Below are positions 53,166-64,000 of a stretch of 64,000 bases of DNA, one piece after another (position 1 is the stretch's first letter; every line of letters begins with the position of its first letter). The notes below the pieces were generated by a model. The model saw only the letters and a program-made list of their open reading frames with translations. It had not been told where the DNA came from and searched no databases. The position numbers and the translations under genes are program-made. The stretch comes from Alitta virens (taxonomy: Eukaryota; Annelida; Polychaeta; Phyllodocida; Nereididae): NCBI GenBank assembly GCA_932294295.1, contig OW028579.1, forward strand, positions 1,009,085 through 1,073,084. The letters run 5' to 3'.

Positions 53166-53639
53166 TTTTCCACAGCAAATTTAAATCAAAGTTTTAATCC
53201 AGGCCATAAGGGATGCAAAAATAGACCAGACCTATTGTGACTGACATAAAGAGTAGGGGCGGATCCTGAAAAAAATGTGCATCTTGGGGGGGGGGGGGGG
53301 ACTTATTCAAGTGCATAAATTGCCATGGACAGAATTAGTAATTATTATATATATATATATTGCAACCTACAGTTGCAAATAATGCACAGATAGGTACTAT
53401 TACTCTGTGCTGTGTGTTCTGCCCTGAGTGCTGCAAATGCAAAATGCTAGCACCATATTTGAAAGTTTCTGAAATATTTTGTCAAAATTTAAAAGTAGTT
53501 CCATGGTTGTGGTACGCTAGTATATTTTTTTTTACACATTTTGACTGAATAGAACTCGGTCTCACTGGAGTGTGGGTCATTTTATAATCACATTGCTGTA
53601 TGTTCGCCCTCATTTACCTGTTTGTATTTGGCTATAATA

Positions 53640-53815
53640 CATGCATGTAAGCCTCTATCACCATGGCAACTGTCTGTGGGTCATATGAGCACCATAGCAA
53701 CCATGCTTGCAAGTCACAGGTCCTTAGCAACCATCCACACCAGTGTTGCTAGGTGCCATTGAAGCTCATTGAACAGCTCAGGCTGAATGGCAGGTCACAT
53801 GACCTCATAGCAGCG
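53640..53815. repeat. Dispersed repeat F, copy 3
   Basis: CACCATGGCAACTGTCTGTG, CCATGCTTGCAAGTCACAGG, CTTAGCAACCATCCACACC and CTGAATGGCAGGTCACATG match copy 2 with about 10-20 percent divergence by eye. It appears to continue into CTTAAAGTTGGGGGTG (about 53,973) and GCCATAAAGTGAC (about 54,202), linking families E and F as parts of one larger element. Confidence 0.65.
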
Positions 53816-54397
53816 CAGATTTTATTTCCAGTCCCAGAAATTCCTTAATCTTTCTTGCTTTTAATGTAATTAAGAGCCTCCGAAATTTTGGTTAGTTCAG
53901 CACACAAACAAAAGACATAAAAGTGACAGAAATCTACAGTGTCTCCATGATGTTTAGATTTTATGAAAATTGATCTTAAAGTTGGGGGTGTCGGGCGAAG
54001 CCTAAAAAGAGAAAAAAGTCCCAAAACTATCACATGTGGGTTGCATGGCCTTTCTAGAGTTTACAAAGCCACATACCATAGAAAAGTATCTTACCTAACT
54101 ATCAATTATTTTGTCCAGAATTTGATCTCAAAGTTGGGCTATTGGCCAACGCACAAATTCATACATTTTGCCGACTTTTTCTGTGATTAAATGGGCCTGG
54201 TGCCATAAAGTGACAAAAAAAATAAATAAATTGAACACAAATTATAAAAATGTTAATTTATGTAGAATTCAAATGTGGAAACTAAAATGTGTTATCTTTA
54301 AAATATATGATCCTGATCATAATTATTAATCACATAAATAGATTCTGACACAATTTACTAATCAATGATATAACATACCTGGCATATATGTATAAAG

Positions 54398-55024
54398 ATG
54401 ATTTTTAAATATGGAAGTTTGATTACATGTTTTTATTCCATTTTAGCCATTGCTCATCTGTTCAGAAAATGCAACAAAGTTCATCCGCTGATAAGACCTG
54501 CAGCTGAAGAATTTCTTGACCCTTACAGGAGTTGTCCAGCTGTTTCAAGCGCATCCGGTGGATCATCTATTTGGACAATTTCAAGTGCTTCCAGTGGATC
54601 ATCTTTTTGGTCAGTTTCGAGACCATCCAGTGACACATCTATTTGGTCATCTGAATCTGATCACATTTCTTTGCGAAGTGCCGTCCCTTCAAGAGCATCC
54701 AGTGGATCATCTTTTTGGTCATCCGAATCTGGTCGCACTTCTTTGCGAAGTGCTGTCCCGTACAAAGGCCAATCAGACTTGGTGGACCTAGAAGCTGTTG
54801 AGCAATGGTGTCTAAGTCAAGATCAGTACTTAAATATCAGTGATAAAGTGGCTACAGCTGTATTACAGCAGGACAGAGTAAGAAAGGAGTGGGAAATGGT
54901 GATGGAGCAATCAAAAAGTAACACCAATATTGATATCTTAAGACTTGCAGATGACGGCATGGATGGAGAAATGGACTTTTTTCAAGCAGAACTTGACGAA
55001 CTGCTGGACGAATGCAGTAATTAA
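54398..55024 (+). CDS. Unrecognised 208-codon ORF with Ser-Trp repeats
   Basis: A long open frame in a region otherwise full of stops. A short hydrophobic start (residues about 7-22) is followed by RPAAEEFLDPYRS and a repeat block (about residues 50-122) in which SSGSSFWS-type units alternate with SESGRTSLRSAVP; two copies of the roughly 36-residue supra-unit are visible. The C-terminus is acidic and probably helical (ends AELDELLDECSN). A T-rich tract ending in TTTTAG (54,446) could be an acceptor, so the true product may be a last exon starting at 54,447 and the hydrophobic start an intron read-through. I do not recognise the family. It may be a host gene or a transposon-encoded protein. 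Confidence 0.5.
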   Translation: MIFKYGSLITCFYSILAIAHLFRKCNKVHPLIRPAAEEFLDPYRSCPAVSSASGGSSIWTISSASSGSSFWSVSRPSSDTSIWSSESDHISLRSAVPSRASSGSSFWSSESGRTSLRSAVPYKGQSDLVDLEAVEQWCLSQDQYLNISDKVATAVLQQDRVRKEWEMVMEQSKSNTNIDILRLADDGMDGEMDFFQAELDELLDECSN

Positions 55025-55165
55025 GCAGTGCATGGATCTTTTAGAAACTGGGACACTCAGTGAAAAATTCAAAATAATTCTGAATCTAACCAGTATGTTT
55101 AACAAATATTTAATGATGGTTAAATGAAGGCCTAAAACGTGCTTTTTTGGTTGAAAGATAAACTT

Positions 55166-55571
55166 CTCAGATAACATGCAGGACATTGGCTGCAAACTCT
55201 GACCAAGAACTGGCCCAATGTTGGTGCGACGTCATTTTGCCCATTAGCTTGGAGTTGGTCAGCGGTCCATGCCATTGTTAGTATAACGTTGGCCCTGCAT
55301 TTGCACAACATTGGTTCAATACCGTTATATATCATGCGAATGTTGGTACTATGTTACACCATCACAAATTTTGGGCCAACATAGTACCGACATTGGCATA
55401 ATATTATACAACAGTGTTGAATCAATGTTGTGCCCATGCTTGGCCAACATACTACCAACAATTGCATTGGGCCAACCCCTTCCCCTTGCCAATGTGCAGA
55501 AATGACATTATGCCAACTTTGGCTGCAGACTTTGACCCCCATATTAGCCCAGTAACTGCATGTTATCTGAG
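55166..55571. mobile_element. 406-bp near-perfect foldback element
   Basis: CTCAGATAACATGCAG at the left end is exactly inverted at the right end (CTGCATGTTATCTGAG). Complementarity continues along both arms: GCACAACATTGGTTCAATAC (left) pairs with the region holding GTTGAATCAATGTTGTGC (right), and GCGAATGTTGGTACTATGTT pairs with AACATAGTACCGACATTGGC around a loop of about 20 nt centred near 55,368. No ORF. It is best described as a non-autonomous foldback/MITE. Confidence 0.8.
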
Positions 55572-55639
55572 TTGTGAAGCCGCGCAGATATTTTTTTTAG
55601 AACTCACTTTATGTTCTTCATGGCATCAGTTGGGTATGG

Positions 55640-56300
55640 ATTTGAAGTCCATCACGGCCAGTCCATTATTGCAAGACCATCATTAAAAGTCCACCACAAT
55701 TCCATAATTGCTGTTCCATTTTCAATTCCATCATTTGCGAGTCCATCATTACAAGTCCATCATTACAAATCCATCATTTCAAGTCCATCATTTCAAGTCC
55801 ATCATTACAAGTCCATCATTACAAGTCCATCATTTCAAGTTCATCACTGCAAGTCCATCATTTTACGTCCATTATTGCAAGTTCCTCATCAGAAGTCCAT
55901 CACTGCAAGTCTATCATAAAAAGTTCATCATTGCAAGTCCATCATCATGATCATAGTCTCTGCAAGTCTCTTCATAAGAATCTGTGGCCATTCCATCATT
56001 GCCACTCCATCATCATTACCACTCCATCATTGCCACTCAGTCCATCATTGCAAGTCATAAGAATTCCACCATTGCAAGTCCATCATCATAAGTCCATCAT
56101 TGCAAGTCCACCATTGCAAATCCACCAATGCAAGTCTATCATTAAAAGTACATTATCATGATTAGGCCTATTGCAAGTCCATCAGCATAAGTCCACCATT
56201 GCAAGTCCATCATTAAAAGTCTATCATTGCAAATCCATCTTAAGCAGTCCATCATTGCCATTCCATCATTGCAAGTAGAATTCCATCATTGCAAGTTATA
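55640..56300. repeat. GTCCATCATTGCAA minisatellite, about 650 bp
   Basis: Dozens of 12-15-bp units based on AAGTCCATCATTGC fill this interval, with length variants (CCACCATTGC, CCATCATCATAA, CCATTCCATCATT). The three open frames across it are repeat artefacts. Confidence 0.9.
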
Positions 56301-56474
56301 TTATTATTTTAATTGTTCTATACGGTAAACAAATTCATTGGTATTGTTAAAAGTTATGCAATAGTTAAAATCTGTAAACTTATATCTAATAAATTTTTTA
56401 TATCTAATAAATTTTTTAAATATATTGTAAGTGTTTTAACTTGGTTTTAAAAATGTCTATAAAGCAAACTGAAA

Positions 56475-57345
56475 TTAACTGGGGTAAGTGCCATAATCAT
56501 GGTCCTGCATATTGAAGATTTTGATGGAACTACTTCGAGTGAAAGCATTCTCAAGTTTACCATCAGATGATCTTAGATCACGACCTGGTTGATAGAGTTC
56601 GAGCAGGTCAATACTATGTGTTGGGCACATGTCATTCTTTGCCTTATATACAACCTTGAATTTCATGTGGTACAATAGGAGCAAGTGCAGATCATACAGG
56701 ACAGGAGTTATGTATGTGGTCTCTGTTTCTGCTGCCTAGGCTTTTAACAGGGTGGGGGCCTAGCTCAGTGGTAGCGCGCTGGGCTTCCAACTGCTGGGTC
56801 CCGGGTTCAATTCCCAGTCAACCTATGTTGGATGGCTGTTTCATCCTTCGTTTCTTTGCCATGGTCTCTACCTGTCCTAATTAGCCCATCAGGTGCAGAA
56901 ATACAGGACGTAAAGCCCTAATCCACCACCACCACCAACTAGGCTTTTAACAGTTAAGCTGCAGGATTTTGTACACTTTGAAGTCCTTCAACAATAAACC
57001 TAGGTGCACCCAAATTCAGCGAATTGCAGTAATCAATCTTTGATGAAATGAAAGTATGTATATCTCTAAGCATCCTGGACTAAGTTTTTGTTTAATCTTA
57101 GCCAGGTTTCTGATGTTGGTGAATAAATTACAACACTGATGTTGGACATGGTTGCGTAAATTTTAAGTTGTCTCTTCATCGAGCAAAGCATCAAAACTTT
57201 TCACACTTGCTTTTGGCACGATAACTTAAAATTACCAATCAAGATGTTCATTTTCCTCAAATAATTGTCTAAGACCAGTCTACCATTTCTAATGAACATC
57301 ACTTCTGTTTTGTCATTGCTCATATTTAAAGTGTAACTCTAGCTA
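56475..57345 (-). mobile_element. Non-LTR retrotransposon (LINE, CR1/L2-like) 3' fragment, copy 2
   Basis: The minus strand, read across the inserted SINE, encodes LNMSNDKTEVMFIRNGRL (RT motif D region), then SKIDYCNSLNLGAP...VQNPAA, then ITPVLYDLH...KFKVVYKAKNDMCP and LLELYQPGRDLRSS. This is the canonical order at the C-terminus of CR1/L2-type LINE proteins. Frameshifts and stops are present. A SINE at 56,751-56,938 splits it. Confidence 0.88.
56751..56938 (+). mobile_element. tRNA-derived SINE, family G, with target-site duplication
   Basis: The head has an A-box (TAGCTCAGTGGTAGCG) and B-box (GGGTTCAATTCCC), with an anticodon-loop-like CTTCCAA. The body is unrelated to SINE family A. It ends in (CCA)n. 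Exact 15-bp direct repeats CTAGGCTTTTAACAG flank it at 56,736-56,750 and 56,939-56,953. The arms do not form a tRNA acceptor stem, so it is not a functional tRNA gene. Confidence 0.92.
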
Positions 57346-58830
57346 CTGAATTAATTTTTAAGGGTAGAGAGAGTAGATCATTTGTGAACGAAATCCCAAT
57401 TTTGGCATATTTAGGGCCAACTATTTCATTGCAATTCAGGGTTAAATTTTGGATTTGGCAGTTCTCTGGTGACGTCTATTCAATGGTGAAAAACACCATG
57501 ATCGCCAGACCGGGGAAAACCCAACAACAAATATCTATAGTTATTGGAATAATATCAGTTCAACTTAAGTTTGAGAAATTATATATATCTTTATATATGA
57601 AATTTTGCTTCAAAATGATGCTAATAATTTGCCTGAAACTGCTCTACATGAGCCACTAGCCTAGGCCATCACTCTACTAAGGAATGTTCATTGCCCATCA
57701 GCGACCTCTGTGACGGCTCTAGGTGTGATAAACTGATGCACAAGACACCTGTTACAACCCTGGAAGAAATAACCAAGGACTTTACGTACAAAAAGGATTT
57801 TCGCCCTTAGGCAGTTTAAACATTTGTCCATCATTAGCAGTATATTTTGCAGAAGTCCATGAAAATAATAAACAATTAGGTTTATAGCTAAATATAAAGT
57901 TTTGACTACAACAAACCTGTGAACTTATTTAAAAAATCAATGAGGACCAAAAATGTGAAATGTAGGCCTAGTTCAATTTTATTTTGCATTCCACAATTTC
58001 TTGGAAGTGAAGTGTATGAAAATAGTCCCAGTGACAATGAAATTGTATGGAGCCCCCAAGCATGCAGATATGACAAATAAAAAATGGACATTCGTTTTCG
58101 TATTCCCTTACTAAAACTGACATTCTCTAAAATTATCCTCACAATCACTACCAAAATTTATATCATTATTGCACTCACTTCCAATCATCATACATGCTCG
58201 CAATACATTTGTGTTCCTGCTTATATATGCCAACTTCGTAGATATATCCCGTTACCTCGAAAGTGATGCGTTCCCTCACAATGATCACAGAACCTAATGT
58301 TAGTACATGAGGGAATGCACTGATCAAGAGTGATGCCTAATTTTACGTGGGAATGCACACCCCGACGCCCCCCCCCCCTTCTGGATCCGCCCCTGATATG
58401 CCACCCTAACCTTTTTCAGGGTAGACATATTGTACATTGTTGTATCTGCGCCACAAGTAACATGTGTACATGGGATAACAGTAGGATTTAAATTAGCTAC
58501 AAGTCCCCTGTCCACAGGACAGGGTTACAAGGTCCTGGATGAAAAAATATTGACTTTTTGGCTTGAGTGGGAAATAGCCTTTTAGTAAACGTTTGTCACA
58601 CAACATACACCCACTGTAGCGTTAGACATACCTTTTTTCTATTGTGTCGCGCTCAGATATGGTTGATTTCTTCCAATATTAATCGATTTCTGTGCCATTT
58701 TCGAATTCACATTTCGGTAAACAAAGCTTGAAGCATGGCCGCCTAGTTCCGAAAAACTCACAAGAGGGCTCTGGCGACGTTTCAACGCCCCTAGTGGCAC
58801 ACAGAATAGTGCTGACCAGTCCTCATTTCG
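57346..58830. other. Gene-free stretch
   Basis: No gene recognised. A GAGGGAATGC-containing segment (about 58,245-58,350) resembles one in PPP2R1A intron 1 (about 47,050-47,160). A poly-C run lies at about 58,368-58,377. Confidence 0.35.
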
Positions 58831-58833
58831 GTG

Positions 58834-59195
58834 ACTGCTGGGGGCGTTGCAATGGCGAAAGTTTAGTGAATTATTAACAGAGTTTTTGGTGCTTGTTGAT
58901 GTACTTCTTGGGCATTCTACTGTCAGATTCCGAGTGGACGAAAAGCAGTCTGTATAAAGAGCTATCAGCACCGAATCGCACTGATGCGCCCTCTTGTGTA
59001 TATTTACCACAAAAAGCATGAACTAGCAAACGTGAATTTCAAAACGCTCTTGAAAAGGATAATTCCACTGGCTTTTTCAGTGAAATATGAATACAAGTTG
59101 ATAGTTAACAGAGTCGTACTCCTGTGCATCACGACGAAATAAGGTATGCTGACATGTTTATGGAGAAATATGTGTCGTAAATGTCAACATCAAAG
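58834..59195. repeat. Dispersed repeat B, copy 2, with internal extra segment
   Basis: Homologous to 20,237-20,500 on the same strand, but about 155 bp (about 58,862-59,016) sits between ATGGCGAAAG and AAGCATGAACTAGC, which are adjacent in copy 1. The segment is either an insertion here or a deletion there. Confidence 0.7.
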
Positions 59196-59231
59196 AAATC
59201 CCATACAACGCGTTCCGACCCTACATCGCAT

Positions 59232-59765
59232 CTAATGCAATGTAGGTCGGTCCTGGCTAGATTTAAATAAGATAATCTTAACAGTACTTGAACATATAAA
59301 AAATTTACGAACAAGAACATTACACTGAATGTACAAGCTTCTACATTGTCTCAATATATCCATGTCATCAGACACATTTGAAGTTATAATATGTATAATT
59401 AAATCATGGCTAATGCTGAAAGAAGGCAGAGCAACATGCATTATGTGCGAACTCCTTACCACCAAAATTGCACTTTTATTACAATTGTACTTGATGTCAT
59501 GGGCAGAGCCATAGGTAGAACATTCATCAATTAATTTTTGGAGCCCTGAGGCTGAGGATGAAATTAGGACAAGGTCATCAGCGTACATGAGATGGATAAT
59601 AACTGTATCATCAATTGTACATCCCGTTTGCTGTCGACTATGTATAATACTGAGATCATCCATATGGACATTGAAGAGAAATAGTGACAACACTCCTCCT
59701 TGTCTAACACCGTTACTCACTGAGAAGGGCTGCGACAGCGCATTTCCCCATTTGACAAAATAAGC
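59232..59765 (-). mobile_element. Non-LTR retrotransposon (LINE) reverse-transcriptase fragment, copy 3
   Basis: The minus strand is open over RT motifs: FSVSNGVRQGGVLSLFLFN, MYADDLVLISSSASGLQKL (catalytic YADD), YNCNKSAILV and LVRKFFICSSTVKIILFKS. The order and spacing are those of LINE RT motifs 4 to 7 and the thumb. The rest of the element is missing. It belongs to a different LINE lineage from copy 1, judging by divergence around NGVRQGGVLS. Confidence 0.88.
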
Positions 59766-59769
59766 ACTG

Positions 59770-62335
59770 TTTTAATTTAAAAAAGTTAATAAAAAGTTCA
59801 CTACTACACTGTTGATTATGTGATTTCAAAATCCAATGAAGCTTGTTTCCGTAAAAAAATACACATATTATATATATATACAAATGCTTTTAATGACATC
59901 GAAAATATCAGAGGATACATGTGTACAAATTTAGAAGGATGTGATAAATAAATAATCATAATGAATAAACATGTATCAGTCTTTAAAAAAGTACTGTCTA
60001 TAGTCTCCTTATAAACGTTTTAGTGTTCAGTTTTTTTTTAACCAAACTGCTTTCTAAAAACCTTTTTCATTTGTTACTATCGGTGATTGACACTAAGTCT
60101 CAGCAGCCAAGGCGTTCTTTTGTAAAAATAAAATAAAATGTGTCTAGATGTTTTAATAATGAAACACACAAAAACAATTCTAAAATTTGTTTTAATAGAG
60201 AATTTTATTGCCCAGATAATACATTTCAAGATTTTTCAGTCAGTTTCTTTTACAAACACAGCACTTGATCGATACAAAGTGTATTAACCATTTGATATAA
60301 CTATGGAGTTCCATCTTATAACCCCTGTTGCGTCTCTTGAGCAAGTTACCTGAATATCGATTCGTGCGCCAAAAATAAAAAATATTCATTGCCAAGTTCC
60401 CTGAGAACATCCTATCATGTCTGTTATCAGTTGCATAATTATGCCACATTTAATTTTCTGTTACTTAAAATGATTAACGGCACAAAGTGGTAGGGTTGTC
60501 ATTGATATAAATTTTTCATTCAATATCGATATCCGTATTCATCCTCCGATATCGCACAATTGCGCAAATTTTGTATTATCAGCATTCCCTGTTAGGAATA
60601 GATCCACTAATTACAGAAGTATATCTTCCAAGTCATTGTGAAACCATTTACCTTTAATATGTAATGACTGCTAAGCCAATTTTGCACGGCAATTTGGGAT
60701 GGGGGCTGTGTAGTCAAGTGCTAATCATGGCACAAATGTGCAATTATAGAGGTTAAACAAAGAATCGAAACATGAATTTTTGCGATATCGATATTTTATC
60801 GATTCATCTGTATGACAACTCTACGAAGTGGTAATATTTCTGGTACACGGCAATCACCATTGGACACAAGAGCATGCATAACAACTTGACAAAACTTCCA
60901 ATTACATTAATGGTAGTGAAAACAAATGAGATGGTTACCGAGTACAGACTGTGCACAACGGTTGAGTGTCATGAAATAGCAATGTACAATATCCATGTGT
61001 TCATACGGTTTTTGACTCGTGTAAATACAAGTTTACTTATTTGCCAACAAATCAAGATTTTGATCAGCAGTTGCAAACATTGTTTTTAATTTACAGAAAC
61101 ATTTTCAAAATTCAACTTTTATAGATCTACACCTTATCCCAACAGTGTAGCCAACCCAGAAATATCCTCAAAACCAACAAAGTTTGGCCCTGATAACAGT
61201 TTGTAACACCTCATTTTCGGATCATTCCAGAAAACTGGAACATATTGTCCAACTCAAATAACTTTTTAAATTATTAGACAAAGGATAATTAATATATATA
61301 TATCACAATTATAAATGTAGCATTTTTTTTGGCACCACCTATATGACCGCATTATAATATAATGTATATAACTTTTTTTTTACAAATTTGAACATTTTGT
61401 CAGCATGTAATAAACTATATCTAAGTTCACATAAATATATACTCAGAAAATATACTTTTGCATCTGCATAGTAGCCGGTATTGGTGCTGTCGAGAAAGGT
61501 GAGCTATTAATATAGTGAAGTTCACATTTCCTAAGAAATAGATATAACAACTGTAAAAACTACAAACCAACAGATTTCTCTATTGGCAATTTAACATATT
61601 TATCCATTTAGTAGACCAGTATCAAAAATAGTATTTCGGGTGCAGGTGAAAAATCCATACGATAAACGTCAAGCATTTGTTGAATTTGAAATTGTAATTG
61701 TTCCTTAAAAAGGTGAACATCCAGTGTGATGGCTCCACAACTTGGAATTATATAAGATTATGAATAACTCCTAGACTGGAAAATTGTTATTGCCCCCCCC
61801 CCCCCTTTCCAAAACAAAACAAAAAATCCCCCCCCCCTTATTTTTTTTATGAAAAAGCTCTTAATAATTACATACTTTTTGTGATTTGATTTGAAATACA
61901 CTAAGCCAGCTATCTACTTTTTTCCTATCCTATTGTGTTAGTGTACTTACTACCTGTCAGCAAAATGCATATTATATATACTTTACTTTAAAAAAAAAAG
62001 AGAAACACATAAAATTTTCCCTACTAATCAGAACATTAAGGTTTATGACTTTACATACCCTGCAACCGTAATGTATTTTTTGAGACTGGCATTAAAGTAA
62101 CATATTCGTCTCCTGAGATGAAGAATCATATCCCTGCTGACAGATGGAAACATTAATTACAGAATGATATGAAATATGTCAAGTTTTTTGGCTATCTTAT
62201 CTACAACATTAAAATATAGATGCCATGGGTGACTTCCAAGTTCCACATAATGACTAGTATATAGCCTGTGCTTTTAAGTGTCGACAAAAACTGACTAAAT
62301 ATAACTCATTTGATGTATCTCGTTAAAATGCTGAG
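59770..62335. other. AT-rich gene-free stretch
   Basis: No gene recognised. Poly-C runs occur at about 61,793-61,805 and 61,830-61,838. Confidence 0.4.
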
Positions 62336-62340
62336 GTTTG

Positions 62341-62596
62341 GTGCAGTATAGCGGACCAAAATTTATGGCCATATTTGGCATACATGAAACATAAAAATAA
62401 TCACTATTTCTTACCAAATCTTTGTGTCAAATAGCAGGGATACAAGAAAATATAAGCAACATTCTTGCCTTGAAAATGATCACTGCTATCGTTTGTTTGT
62501 GACGTCATCCATTGAATTCAAGCATTTTTACATTATAGCCCTGGCAAAGAGGCTCGCTAAATATGGTCATAAATTTCGGTCCGCTATATACTGCAC
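62341..62596. mobile_element. MITE family D, copy 3
   Basis: The left end GTGCAGTATAGCGGACC and the right end GGTCCGCTATATACTGCAC differ by a 2-bp insertion. The interior has GTTTGTGACGTCATC and CAAGCATTTTTACATTAT, colinear with copy 2. No ORF. Confidence 0.85.
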
Positions 62597-63543
62597 TTTT
62601 TCCAAATGCTGCATAGCACCCACATATGAACATAAAACATGGTGGAGTGGAAGATGTGTTCATGGACTTTATAAAAGCCTTTGATAACAGGGAAGACGTC
62701 AACTGACTGATGAATCATATCAATGCAAATCTAATTATATGGGATGTCCTCAAAAATATAAAAATATCCACAGTTTTTCCTAAGTTCTCCTCTTTCTTTG
62801 CATATGCCTTAGTGAAATAACAGTGGCTTATAATAATGAGTATAATACTCAGTATATGCATACAGGATAATATAACAGTATACCCACATAACACGCATAA
62901 TGGCTGCTCTATCATATAACTTCAACTAATAGATGGATAAGGATAGTGACTAAAAATGAAAGACGTATACAATGATTAAAATGATGACACAATTCTTGAC
63001 TCAGCTCTAACAATTAACATCTAACACTGGTCAATGCAAATGTCAATACAATCGCAGACAGCAATATTCCCATACATGTAACTACCTACATCGTAATGCT
63101 ATATTGTGACGTCATCGGTTGTGTAAGACGTCATCATTCCGCTTGTGTACAACCAGCGTTAGTTGCAGATATATTGGACTACCAACGGGACTTTTGAGCC
63201 AACAGGAGGAGCTTCATATCGTCCTTACAACATTCGTTTAATGAGGTAATTATAAATGCACGCAGGTCATGGGAAGCAAAAGTACCACCACCAGAGGTCA
63301 CTGGCACCAAAGCAGATAAGCATTGTTTGATGATGTCATCTATTCAGTGATACAGTTATTTTTTACGACAATTGATGTCATTTAATTGTGCTATATCTGC
63401 TTTGATGGCATGGCCTTCCGGGTATTTTTTCTCTCCATTGGGTGCATTAATGATGTGTAAGAACATTTGACCTATATATGCATCTCCCCACATTGACCTT
63501 AGAGTACCCCATTCCAAAATAATTTGAAGTTTGAAGGCTGAGT

Positions 63544-63737
63544 TCAACCCAGCAGAACTCTTCGCATTTTTGTTTCGACGGCCATTCCTTCATCCTCGCT
63601 TTCACTTTCTGATGAATAAGCAACAGCGGGAGCGCTGACGCAGCGAGGCGAACACAGGTATTCCATCAAAGGCAACCGGTACTTCCCACAAAAGTCTACA
63701 AACTTCACATGCTCCACTCTTTGCGTAAAATACACTC
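63544..63737 (-). CDS. Last coding exon of an unrecognised gene (partial)
   Basis: On the minus strand, a T-rich tract ending TTGCAG is followed by an exon open for 64 codons to a TGA at 63,546-63,544. The exon starts in phase 2: its first two bases complete a split codon. Key parts: VYFTQRVEHVKFVDFCGKY, MEYLCSPRC and an acidic SSESESEDEG stretch before the end. Upstream exons lie beyond the right edge of the window. I do not recognise the family; the composition and splice site make it look like a real C-terminal exon. Confidence 0.5.
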
Positions 63738-64000
63738 CTGCAATAGAAAAGACACATCATCAAATGTGAATCAGTTGCACACAATATGTTTCAGGAACCA
63801 CTGACATTACATTTTTGTACCACTTGTTAAGCTGATCAGCTGAAATGATCTAAATAAATTGATTTAAGCAATACAGCTATGATTTCACTGTATTATTAGA
63901 AATAAAGTACAAGACAACTAAAAATGTACGAGTGGTTTATCTACATTCTAGTGATCTTATACCAAGTTACACCATTCAATCATCTTAATAATAATGTTAC

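Noticed and set aside
55611..56161. Overlapping ORFs of repeated VHHYKSIIT and PSLQVHH
   Set aside because: They translate the CCATCATT minisatellite.
56751..56822. Possible tRNA-Gly gene
   Set aside because: A- and B-boxes are present but there is no acceptor-stem pairing, and the unit continues into a SINE body with target-site duplications.

Overview
This is a 64-kb piece of an animal nuclear genome. It is AT-rich and gene-sparse. Its genes are broken by GT-AG introns and end in AATAAA-type polyadenylation signals, and it is crowded with microsatellites, tRNA-derived SINEs, non-LTR retrotransposon (LINE) remains and short inverted-repeat elements. The proteins are very close to vertebrate orthologues (a 912-aa PSMD2 against about 908 in human; a 587-aa PP2A scaffold against 589), but the repeats are not vertebrate-like. 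I infer a non-vertebrate animal, possibly a marine deuterostome or a lophotrochozoan. I cannot name the species.

Layout. (1) 1-3,400: simple repeats, then the minus-strand coding exon of an NHLH/HEN (nescient helix-loop-helix) bHLH transcription factor at 2,941-3,393, with a splice acceptor just before its ATG. (2) 3,400-22,400: about 19 kb without a recognisable gene, upstream of NHLH. It holds microsatellites, a 21-bp minisatellite, SINE copies and several islands of more balanced base composition with clustered transcription-factor-like sites, which are candidate enhancers. (3) 22,428-31,852: PSMD2/RPN1, plus strand, 21 coding exons, all reading phases consistent. (4) 33,267-34,823: a BTG/TOB-family gene closest to BTG3, plus strand, two coding exons and probably a non-coding first exon. 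(5) 40,204-47,764: PPP2R1A-like PP2A scaffold subunit, minus strand, 14 coding exons, all phases consistent. (6) 47,800-63,500: repeat-rich DNA with three LINE reverse-transcriptase remains, a SINE inserted in one of them with a clear target-site duplication, another LINE inserted in an older repeat, a 406-bp foldback, a CCATCATT minisatellite and one unrecognised 208-codon ORF (54,398-55,024). (7) 63,544-63,737: the last coding exon of an unrecognised minus-strand gene that runs off the right edge.

The genes share no pathway. PSMD2 (26S proteasome base) and the PP2A scaffold are housekeeping genes, BTG is an antiproliferative CCR4-NOT adaptor, and NHLH is a neuronal transcription factor. BTG and PPP2R1A lie tail to tail. 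I found no new multigene system. The most unusual content is in the repeats: a near-perfect 406-bp foldback; a three-copy inverted-repeat family carrying a conserved TGACGTCA palindrome; a composite element with arms made of CGTTGACA units; and nested insertions that give a relative order of events.
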